Assembly: GCA_015657635.1 (NCBI GenBank)
Contig: JACDQM010000151.1
Location: forward strand, 1-44,924
Direction of reading: 5' to 3'
Length of the DNA: 44,924 nucleotides
DNA from: Roseateles sp.
GTDB lineage: Bacteria > Pseudomonadota > Gammaproteobacteria > Burkholderiales > Burkholderiaceae_C
In this document: positions 25,332 to 32,431 of the stretch, one piece after another
Layout: every line of letters starts with the position of its first letter
Numbering within the stretch: the stretch's first letter is position 1
Made by a program: the position numbers and the translations under genes
The notes under the pieces: model-generated
Database searches by the model: none
Told to the model about the DNA's origin: nothing
Seen by the model: the letters and a program-made list of their open reading frames with translations, nothing else

Positions 25332-26566
25332 GTCAGAAGACCTTGTACGAGCAGCTCGACGCCTGGATCGACGCGCACTTCGACGAGGAAGTGCAATTTC
25401 TTCAGGCACTGGTGCAGGTGCCCACCGACACGCCGCCGGGCAATAACGCACCGCATGCGCGTCGTACCGCCGAGCTGCTGTTGGCCATGGGCTATGCCGC
25501 CGAGGCGCATGCCGTTCCCGATGACGAGGTCAAGGCCTATGGGCTGGAGTCCATCACCAACCTGATCGTGCGCCGCCAGTTCGCCGACGGCGGCCCGGTG
25601 ATTGCACTGAATGCGCACGGCGACGTGGTGCCGCCCGGCGAGGGCTGGACCCATGGCCCCTACAGCGGCGAGATCGTCGACGGCAAGCTCTACGGCCGGG
25701 CTGCGGCCGTCAGCAAGAGCGATTTCGCCAGCTACACCTTTGCCTTGCGTGCCCTCGAAGCGCTGGGCGCTCCGCTGAAGGGCAAGGTCGAACTGCACTT
25801 CACCTACGACGAGGAATTCGGTGGCGAACTCGGCCCGGGCTGGCTGCTTAAAAATGGCCTGACCAAGCCCGACCTGCTGCTGGCCGCCGGCTTCAGCTAC
25901 CAGGTGGTGACCGCGCACAACGGCTGCCTGCAGATGGAAGTGACGGTGCACGGCAAGATGGCGCACGCCGCCATTCCCGATACCGGCGTCGACGCGCTGC
26001 AAGGCGCCGTCGCCATCCTCAACGCGCTGTATGCGCAGAACGCCGAATACAAGCAGGTGACGAGCGCGGTGCCCGGCATCAGCCACCCCTACCTGAACGT
26101 CGGCCGCATCGAAGGTGGCACCAACACCAATGTCGTGCCCGGCAAGGTGGTGTTCAAGCTGGACCGCCGCATGATCCCCGAGGAGGATCCGGTCGCGGTC
26201 GAGGCCCGCATCCGCGAGCTGATCGCCCAGGCCGCAGCCCGCTACCCCGGCATCACCGTCGAGATCAAGCGCCTGCTGCTGGCGCGCGCACTCAAGCCGC
26301 TAGCAGGCAACCAGGTGCTGGTCGATGCGCTGCAAAAGCATGCCAGCACGGTGTTCGGCGAAGCCATCCCGACCTCGGGCACGCCGCTCTACACCGATGT
26401 GCGCCTGTACGGCGAACACGGCATCCCGGCCGCCATCTACGGCGCCGGCCCGCGCACCGTGCTGGAGAGCAACGCCAAGCGCGCCGACGAACACCTGGTG
26501 CTGCACGATTTGCGGCGCGCCACCCAGGTCGTTGCCCGCACGCTGCTGGACCTGCTCAAGGCCTGA
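25328..26566 (+). CDS. M20 family metallohydrolase (ArgE/DapE-like)
   Basis: This 412-residue cytoplasmic hydrolase of the M20 family has the metal ligands in LNAHGDVVPPGEGW, the bridging Asp in VSKSDFASY and the catalytic Glu pair in TYDEEFGGELGPGW. The dimerisation domain follows, with GKMAHAAIPDTGVDAL and GGTNTNVVPGK, and then a C-terminal SGTPLYTDVRLYGEHGIP segment. It is the last gene of the coupled purine run (ATGA overlap with the previous stop) and precedes a strong terminator. The position suggests that it acts on a ureide such as ureidoglycine, ureidoglycolate or a carbamoyl derivative. Sequence alone does not give the substrate, and it is not a close AllC copy. Confidence 0.82.
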   Translation: MSQKTLYEQLDAWIDAHFDEEVQFLQALVQVPTDTPPGNNAPHARRTAELLLAMGYAAEAHAVPDDEVKAYGLESITNLIVRRQFADGGPVIALNAHGDVVPPGEGWTHGPYSGEIVDGKLYGRAAAVSKSDFASYTFALRALEALGAPLKGKVELHFTYDEEFGGELGPGWLLKNGLTKPDLLLAAGFSYQVVTAHNGCLQMEVTVHGKMAHAAIPDTGVDALQGAVAILNALYAQNAEYKQVTSAVPGISHPYLNVGRIEGGTNTNVVPGKVVFKLDRRMIPEEDPVAVEARIRELIAQAAARYPGITVEIKRLLLARALKPLAGNQVLVDALQKHASTVFGEAIPTSGTPLYTDVRLYGEHGIPAAIYGAGPRTVLESNAKRADEHLVLHDLRRATQVVARTLLDLLKA

Positions 26567-26583
26567 TGCGATGAACGCCAGCT

Positions 26584-26630
26584 ACAACGCCCCGCCACCC
26601 GGTCAGACAGGTGCGGGGCGTTGTGCTTTT
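26584..26630 (+). terminator. Rho-independent terminator of the purine operon
   Basis: ACAACGCCCCGC (26584-26595) pairs with GCGGGGCGTTGT (26613-26624), with CACC/GGT extending the inner stem, followed by GCTTTT. It starts 18 bases after the M20 gene and separates the gntR-puuE run from the ABC transporter. Confidence 0.85.
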
Positions 26631-26733
26631 GGGTGCTTGCCGCAAGCGCTGGCTCGCCACTCAGCGCCACGCCCCATTCGGGGGCGCCTCATCAACACTG
26701 GCCCCAGCCTGGTGCTGCGGGCCGTTCGCAAAT

Positions 26734-26765
26734 CGCCCTCGCGCACACGCTCGTGCGCGAGGGCG
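26734..26765. promoter_or_regulatory. Strong hairpin in the ABC transporter leader
   Basis: CGCCCTCGCGCAC (26734-26746) and GTGCGCGAGGGCG (26753-26765) are perfect 13-base arms around a 6-base loop, 83 bases before the binding-protein start. There is no T-run, so this is either an operator or an mRNA leader structure. Confidence 0.45.
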
Positions 26766-26848
26766 CTCGCGTGCGCGCGAAACCGCGCTGCACACCTTGG
26801 CATGGAGCTTGCTGAGACAGCTCATCTCGAACCCACAAAGGAGACCCG

Positions 26849-27901
26849 ATGACCGCCCACCCCACACGCCGCCACTGGCTTCGCGGCGCCGCACTCAGCA
26901 CCACCCTCAGCCTGCTGAGCTCGCTGAGCCTGGCGCAGACGCCGATCAAGTTCCAGCTCGACTGGCGTTTCGAAGGGCCGTCGGCGCTGTTCCTGCAGCC
27001 GATCGCCAAAGGCACCTTCAAGGCCGCCGGCCTCGATGTGCAGCTGGATGCCGGCAACGGCTCGGGCGGCGCCGTCACCCGCGTGGCCTCGGGCTCCTAC
27101 GACATGGGCTTTGCCGACCTGGCGGCGCTGATGGAGTTCCACGCCAACAACCCCGACGCGCCGAACAAGCCGGTGGCGGTGATGATGGTCTACAACAACA
27201 CGCCGGCCGCAGTGCTGACCCTCAAGAAGAGTGGCATCAGCACGGTCGGCCAGCTGAGTGGCAAGAAGCTGGGCGCACCGGTGTTCGATGCCGGCCGCAG
27301 GGGCTTCCCGATCTTCGCCAAGGCCAACAAGATCGACGGTGTCAGCTGGGTCAGCATGGACCCGCCGCTGCGCGAAACCATGCTGGTGCGCGGCGATGTG
27401 GACGCGATCACCGGTTTTTCCTTCACCTCGCTGCTGAACCTGGAAGCGCGCGGCATCAAGGCCGAGGACGTGGCCATCTTCCCCTACCCCGCCTATGGCG
27501 TGAAGCTGTATGGCAACGCCATCATCGCCAGCCCCAAGCTGATCAAGGAAAAGCCAGAGGCCGTCAAGGCCTTCCTGAACGCCTTCGCCGCCGGTGCCAA
27601 GGAGGTGATGGCTGACCCCGATGCCTCGATCGCCTTCGTCAAGCAGCGTGACGGCATCATCAACGAGGCGCTGGAGAAGCGCCGTCTGCGCCTGGCCATC
27701 GACGCCGTCGTCGCCAGCCCTGACGCCCGCGCCGAAGGCTTCGGCCAGGTGATGGCGCCGCGCCTGGCGCTGATGGCCAGCCAGGTCTCCGACACCTATG
27801 CCACCAAGACGCGGGTCTCGCCCGAGGCGGTGTGGAACGGCAGCTTCCTGCCGAGCAAGGCCGAGCTCGATGTTGTGCTGCCGCCGCTGAAGAAGAAGTG
27901 A
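26849..27901 (+). CDS. ABC transporter substrate-binding protein (NMT1/THI5-like)
   Basis: This 350-residue periplasmic binding protein begins with a signal peptide (RRHWLRGAALSTTLSLLSSLSLAQ). The NMT1-type fold follows: KFQLDWRFEGPSALFLQPIAKGTFKAAGLDV, written here only as the family opening FQLDWRFEG, then SGSYDMGFADLAAL, VGQLSGKKLGAPVFDAG and RGDVDAITGFSF. The family carries thiamine precursors, nitrate, sulfonates, taurine, pyrimidines and other small nitrogen or sulfur compounds. AAAGGAGA precedes ATG 26849. It is coupled by stop/start overlap to the ATPase and lies directly after the purine operon, so a purine derivative or ureide is a fair guess for the ligand. Confidence 0.85.
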   Translation: MTAHPTRRHWLRGAALSTTLSLLSSLSLAQTPIKFQLDWRFEGPSALFLQPIAKGTFKAAGLDVQLDAGNGSGGAVTRVASGSYDMGFADLAALMEFHANNPDAPNKPVAVMMVYNNTPAAVLTLKKSGISTVGQLSGKKLGAPVFDAGRRGFPIFAKANKIDGVSWVSMDPPLRETMLVRGDVDAITGFSFTSLLNLEARGIKAEDVAIFPYPAYGVKLYGNAIIASPKLIKEKPEAVKAFLNAFAAGAKEVMADPDASIAFVKQRDGIINEALEKRRLRLAIDAVVASPDARAEGFGQVMAPRLALMASQVSDTYATKTRVSPEAVWNGSFLPSKAELDVVLPPLKKK

Positions 27902-28722
27902 TGACGGCCGACTCCGCCTTTGTCGACTTCCGGCGCGTCTGGCTGGCCTACAACGAGCAGCTGTGGGCCGAAGGAAAGTTCGCCGTCGAGGACATCTCGC
28001 TGACGCTCAAGCGCGGCGAGTTCGTCGCCATCGTCGGGCCTTCCGGCTGTGGCAAGTCCACCTTCATGAAGCTGGCCACGGGCTTGAAGAAGCCCAGCCG
28101 CGGCGAGATCTACGTCGACGGCCAGCCCGTCACCGGCCCGCTGAAGATCAGCGGCATGGCCTTCCAGGCGGCTTCGCTGCTGCCCTGGCGCACTACGCTG
28201 CAGAACGTGATGCTGCCGCTGGAGATCGTCGAGCCGCACCGCAGCCAGCTGCGCGCGAAGAAGGCCGAATACACCGAACGCGCCCGCGCCCTGCTGGCCA
28301 GCGTCGGCCTGGCCGGCTACGAGGACAAGTTCCCCTGGCAGCTTTCGGGCGGCATGCAGCAACGCGCCAGCATCTGCCGCGCGCTGATCCACGAGCCGCA
28401 GTTGCTGCTGCTGGACGAGCCCTTCGGCGCGCTGGACGCCTTCACGCGCGAAGAGCTGTGGTGCGCGCTGCGCGATCTGCAGGCTGAGAAGGGCTTCAAC
28501 GTGATCCTGGTGACGCATGACCTGCGCGAGAGCGTGTTCCTGGCCGACACGGTGTATGTGATGAGCAAGAGCCCGGGACGGCTGCTGCACAAGCGCGAGA
28601 TCGAGCTGCCACGGCCGCGCGATCTGGAGCTGACCTACACGCCCGAGTTCACCGCCATCGTGCATGAGCTGCGCGGGCATATCGGCGCACTCAGGAAGAG
28701 CTGCGCGGAGGTGGCGCAATGA
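27901..28722 (+). CDS. ABC transporter ATP-binding protein
   Basis: This 273-residue cytoplasmic ATPase powers the adjacent importer. Walker A is GPSGCGKST, the signature is LSGGMQQRASICRAL, Walker B is LLLLDEPFGALDAFTREEL, and the H-loop is VTHDLRESVFLAD. It is of the NrtD/SsuB/TauB type. The ATG shares one base with the binding-protein stop, and its own stop overlaps the permease ATG by four bases. Confidence 0.92.
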   Translation: MTADSAFVDFRRVWLAYNEQLWAEGKFAVEDISLTLKRGEFVAIVGPSGCGKSTFMKLATGLKKPSRGEIYVDGQPVTGPLKISGMAFQAASLLPWRTTLQNVMLPLEIVEPHRSQLRAKKAEYTERARALLASVGLAGYEDKFPWQLSGGMQQRASICRALIHEPQLLLLDEPFGALDAFTREELWCALRDLQAEKGFNVILVTHDLRESVFLADTVYVMSKSPGRLLHKREIELPRPRDLELTYTPEFTAIVHELRGHIGALRKSCAEVAQ

Positions 28723-29507
28723 ACGGCACGAGTCGAAAGAAACCCCAGATGCAACTCCAGCGCTATGCCGCCTGGCTGCTGCTGCTGGCCATCGTGCTGC
28801 TGTGGCAGGTGCTGTGCAGCGCGCTGCAGGTCTCGGAGTTCATCTTTCCCAGCCCCTGGGCCATCGCGCGGGCGGTGGCCGAGCATCACACCACCATCCT
28901 CGGCCATGCCTGGCGCACCTTCTGGGTGACGGTGGCGGGCTTCGGCATCGCCATCGTCGTGGGCGTGCTGCTGGGCTTCCTGATGGGCAGCTCGCAACTG
29001 GCCTACAAGGCGATGTACCCGCTGATGACCGGCTTCAACGCCTTGCCCAAGGCGGCCTTCGTGCCCATCCTGGTGGTGTGGTTCGGCATCGGCGTCGGGC
29101 CGGCCATCCTAACGGCCTTCCTGATCAGCTTCTTCCCCATCATGGTCAATATCGCCACCGGCCTGGCCACGCTGGAGCCCGAGCTGGAGGATGTGCTGCG
29201 GGTGCTGGGCGCCAGGCGCTGGGACGTGCTGATGAAGATCGGCCTGCCGCGCTCCATGCCCTATTTCTTCGCCGCGCTGAAGGTGTCGATCACGCTGGCC
29301 TTCGTCGGCACCACCGTGTCCGAGATGACCGCATCGAACGAAGGCATCGGCTACCTGCTGATCTCCGCTGGCGCTTCGATGCAGATGGGCCTGGCCTTCG
29401 CCGGCCTGGTGGTGGTCGGCGCGATGGCGATGCTGATGTACGAGCTGTTCGCGCTGATGGAACGCCGTCTGACCGGCTGGGCGCACCGCGGTGGCGAGAA
29501 CCACTGA
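28719..29507 (+). CDS. ABC transporter permease
   Basis: This 262-residue inner-membrane protein has about six helices and the EAA-type coupling loop (LEDVLRVLGARRWDVLMKIGLPRSMPYF shown here in part as LGARRWDVLMKIGLP). It belongs to the nitrate/sulfonate/taurine importer class. One permease gene implies a homodimer. It closes the three-gene importer and is followed after 64 bases by a porin gene on the same strand. Confidence 0.9.
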   Translation: MNGTSRKKPQMQLQRYAAWLLLLAIVLLWQVLCSALQVSEFIFPSPWAIARAVAEHHTTILGHAWRTFWVTVAGFGIAIVVGVLLGFLMGSSQLAYKAMYPLMTGFNALPKAAFVPILVVWFGIGVGPAILTAFLISFFPIMVNIATGLATLEPELEDVLRVLGARRWDVLMKIGLPRSMPYFFAALKVSITLAFVGTTVSEMTASNEGIGYLLISAGASMQMGLAFAGLVVVGAMAMLMYELFALMERRLTGWAHRGGENH

Positions 29508-29571
29508 GTCCACGCCCGTTTTTCCCCAATTCCCTGCTCTCACTTCCAACCATAAACAAGGAATCCTTCCG

Positions 29572-30546
29572 ATGAAGACCTCCAACAAGATCGTTGCGGC
29601 CGCCGTGCTGGCCCTGCTGGGCGCAGCCGCGCAGGCACAGTCCAGCGTCTCGCTCTATGGCCTGATGGACCTGAGCGTCGGCTCGTTCAAGGCCCCGGGC
29701 GGCAAGGCCATCAAGAAGACCGAAAGCGGCAGCATGACGACCAGCTTCATCGGCTTCTCGGGCCGTGAAGACCTGGGCGGCGGGCTGACCGCCAGCTTTG
29801 CGATGGAGAGCTTCCTGCTGGCCGACGGCGGCACGGCCGGCCGCTTCAACGGCGACGCAATGTGGGCGCGCAGCGCCTTCGTCAGCTTGACCAGCAAGGA
29901 GCTCGGCACGCTGAAGATGGGCCGCAACACCACGCCGCTGTTCGTCAGCACGCTGTCCTTCAACGCCTTCGGCGACTCTTTCGGCTTCTCTCCGGCGATC
30001 CGCCACACCTTCACCAGCGGCACCGTCACCGGCGACACCGGCTGGAGCGACTCGGTGCACTACATCGCACCCAAGATTGGCGGCTTCAGCGCCGGCGTGA
30101 TCGCCGCGGCCGGTGAAGGCTCAGGTGGCCGCAACTGGGGCGCCAACGCAGGCTATGGCTCCGGCGCTTTCGCCGCATCGGCGGTCTATCAGAAGGTCGC
30201 CAAGGGCGCGACGGTGGCCGACACCGAAACGATGCAGATCGCAGCCTCCTACGACTTCGGCGCCGCCAAGCTGTTCGGCCAGTACAGCGATGTCGAGAAC
30301 AGCACCAGCAAGGTCGACTACAAGCTCACCAATGTGGGCGTGGCTGTGCCGATGGGCGGCGGCAAGCTGCTGGCGCAGTACGGCCGCATCTCGGCCTCGG
30401 CCGGCGCGGACCGCAAGACCTTCACTGTCGGCTATGACTACTTCCTGTCCAAGCGCACCGACGTCTACGCCGCCTATATGAGCGACAAGCTGACGGGCCT
30501 GAGCAGCGGCGTCAGCTACGGCGCCGGCATCCGTCATCGTTTCTAA
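29572..30546 (+). CDS. Gram-negative porin (Burkholderiales type)
   Basis: This 324-residue outer-membrane protein has a signal peptide (KIVAAAVLALLGAAAQAQ) and begins its barrel with SSVSLYGLMDLSVG, the standard opening of betaproteobacterial OmpC-like trimeric porins. It has SFIGFSGREDLGGGLTA and LGTLKMGRNTTPLF, and ends in the C-terminal GIRHRF, whose terminal Phe is recognised by the BAM machinery. AAGGAA precedes ATG 29572. Lying directly after the importer, it may supply the same substrate across the outer membrane. A hairpin follows at 30602. Confidence 0.9.
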   Translation: MKTSNKIVAAAVLALLGAAAQAQSSVSLYGLMDLSVGSFKAPGGKAIKKTESGSMTTSFIGFSGREDLGGGLTASFAMESFLLADGGTAGRFNGDAMWARSAFVSLTSKELGTLKMGRNTTPLFVSTLSFNAFGDSFGFSPAIRHTFTSGTVTGDTGWSDSVHYIAPKIGGFSAGVIAAAGEGSGGRNWGANAGYGSGAFAASAVYQKVAKGATVADTETMQIAASYDFGAAKLFGQYSDVENSTSKVDYKLTNVGVAVPMGGGKLLAQYGRISASAGADRKTFTVGYDYFLSKRTDVYAAYMSDKLTGLSSGVSYGAGIRHRF

Positions 30547-30601
30547 GTGCCACGGCCTGAGCGCTGCGAAGCGACCAGGCCGAAGCCGGACATCGTGCCC
30601 C

Positions 30602-30638
30602 GGGCCGGCGCGTGCCTCTCCAAGGCATGCGCCGGCCC
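30602..30638 (+). terminator. Hairpin terminator after the porin
   Basis: GGGCCGGCGC (30602-30611) pairs with GCGCCGGCCC (30629-30638), and TGCCT/AGGCA extends the inner stem after one mismatch. A modest CTCATTT follows. It lies 55 bases after the porin stop. Confidence 0.6.
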
Positions 30639-30674
30639 GCCTCATTTCACCCGCCTGTTTGCTACCCTGCGCCC

Positions 30675-31506
30675 ATGAGCTGGCACGGACATCTGAAACT
30701 CGACTACCGCCGCGATGACAGCGGCCGCTGCACCGCGCTGGATCTGCACGACGGCCCCTTGCGCGTGCTGCAGCGCCTGTATCCCGAAGGCCCGGGCGTC
30801 TGCCACCATGTGCTGGTGCATCCGCCCGGTGGCATGGTGGGCGGCGACCGGCTCGACATCGCGGTCCATCTGGCCGAGGGCAGCCATGCGCTGATCACCA
30901 CACCGAGCGCCGCGCGCTTCTACCGCAGCGCCGGCGAGACCGCCTGCCAGAGCCTGGTGGCAAAGCTGGAAGCCGGAGCGCGCCTGGAATGGCTGCCGCT
31001 GGAGACCTTGATCTATGACGGCGCACTGGGCGAGAACCAGCTGCGCTTCGATCTCGCCCCGGCGCCGAGATGATGGGCTGGGACCTGCTGGCCCTGGGCC
31101 TGCCGCCGCCGAGCCGGCCTTCGAGCGCGGCCGCTACACGCAACACCTGGAACTGCCGGGCCGCTGGCTGGAACGCGGCCGCATCGCCGCCGACGACCAG
31201 GCGCTGCTGCACTCGCCGCTGGGGCTGGCCGGCCACAGCGTGATGGGCAGTCTGTGGTTCGCCGCCGGCCAGGCGCTGCCCGGTGCGAGGCGCGAGGCCT
31301 TGCTGGAATCCGCTCGCGAGATCAGCGGCCGCCACGCGCTGGCCGCCACATCCGGCAGCACCGCGCCCGAGCCCTGCATCGTCGTGCTGCGGGTGCTGGG
31401 CGCGCGGGTGGAGCCGGTGATGGGCCTGCTCACTGAAGTCTGGGCCGCATGGCGCCAGCTGGCCTGGCAACTGGCGCCCTGCGCGCCGCGCGTCTGGCGC
31501 ACCTGA
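30675..31506 (+). pseudogene. ureD: Urease accessory protein UreD, two frameshifts
   Basis: From ATG 30675 the frame encodes the UreD N-terminal half: LKLDYRRDDSGRC, HHVLVHPPGGMVGGDRLDI, ALITTPSAARFYRS and LIYDGALGENQLRFDL. One missing G in the GG at 31061-31062 and another near 31103-31105 split the rest. Restoring both gives GAEMMGWDLLALGLPAAEPAF and then RGRYTQHLELPGRWLERGRI through to VWRT at the TGA 31504-31506, a normal-length UreD of about 277 residues. UreD with UreF and UreG loads nickel into urease. No ureA, B, C, E, F or G gene is in the window. Both breaks are lost Gs in short runs, so artefact is likely. Confidence 0.82.
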
Positions 31507-31530
31507 CAAGGGCTACAGTCGGGACCTATC

Positions 31531-32349
31531 GTGTCCAGCAGAGCCATCCTGTTCTCAGCCGCCCTGCCGAGCCGTCGGCGCGCGATCGCTCGCATCGCGC
31601 TGGCCACGGGCTCAGGCCTGGGTCTGCATGGGCCGGCACGCGCCGGGCAAGCCCTGGAACTGCTGACCCATTACGACTACCCCCCGTTCATCACCGTGGC
31701 CGGCCAGGGTCTTTCATACGACCTGGCCCAAGCGCTGTCCACCGCCTTGCCGGACTTGCTGCCGTCGCTCCCGGTGACGCTGCAGCCGCGCCGCCGGCTG
31801 GACCTGACGCTGCAGCAGCCGGCTTGGCAAGGCCTGGTGCCCTGGGTCGTGCCGGCCTGGTTTGGCGACGAGAGCGGCAGCCGTTTCCTCTGGTCGCCGC
31901 CCCTGCTTGCCGATACCGATCTGGTGCTGTCGCTGAAGTCGCGCCCTGTCGAGTTCAACGGCCCGGCCTCCTTGCGGGGCCTGAGGCTGGGTGGCGTTGC
32001 CGGTCATCGCTATCCCGACGTCGAGGCGATGATCGAGGCCGGCGAGTTGACGCGCGAAGACGCGATCAACACCGAGCAGAACCTGCGCAAGCTCTTGCGC
32101 GGCCGGGTGGATGTGATCTTTCTGTCGGCGAGTGGTCTGCCCTGGTGGCAGCAGCAGCTGCCTGAGATGGCCGCCAGCCTGCACCTCGCCAAACAGCCGC
32201 GCAACAGCTTCCTTCGGCGCGCCCTGATCTCGCGGGCGCTGCCCAAGCCCATGCAGGATCGCCTGCTGACGGTGCTGGCCGGGCTGCGCGATGAACGCAG
32301 CTGGCAGACCAGGCTGGCGCGCTATGGCTTGCAGCCGGCGGGCAAATAG
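31531..32349 (+). CDS. Family 3 solute-binding protein, second orphan
   Basis: This 272-residue protein starts at GTG 31531 and has a twin-arginine-like or Sec signal region (PSRRRAIARIALATGSGLGLHG). The SBP_bac_3-type body follows: LLTHYDYPPFITVAGQGLSYDLAQAL, shown here only for its opening LLTHYDYPPF, then LKSRPVEFNG and LRKLLRGRVDVIFLSASGL. It resembles the protein at 18629 in the central and hinge motifs. It has no transporter partner. It follows ureD by 24 bases and could be cotranscribed with it. Confidence 0.75.
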   Translation: MSSRAILFSAALPSRRRAIARIALATGSGLGLHGPARAGQALELLTHYDYPPFITVAGQGLSYDLAQALSTALPDLLPSLPVTLQPRRRLDLTLQQPAWQGLVPWVVPAWFGDESGSRFLWSPPLLADTDLVLSLKSRPVEFNGPASLRGLRLGGVAGHRYPDVEAMIEAGELTREDAINTEQNLRKLLRGRVDVIFLSASGLPWWQQQLPEMAASLHLAKQPRNSFLRRALISRALPKPMQDRLLTVLAGLRDERSWQTRLARYGLQPAGK

Positions 32350-32431
32350 GCCAGGCGTCCGGAACCCTCGCTGCTTTTGGCTGATACTGCCGCCCGCGCC
32401 AGCCCATCGGCCGGCAAGGAAAACCCCAAGC

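Noticed and set aside
23247-25451. A 734-residue open frame on the minus strand opposite puuE and the uraD-allC fusion
   Set aside because: Same antisense composition, no domain, and the plus-strand proteins are clearly real.
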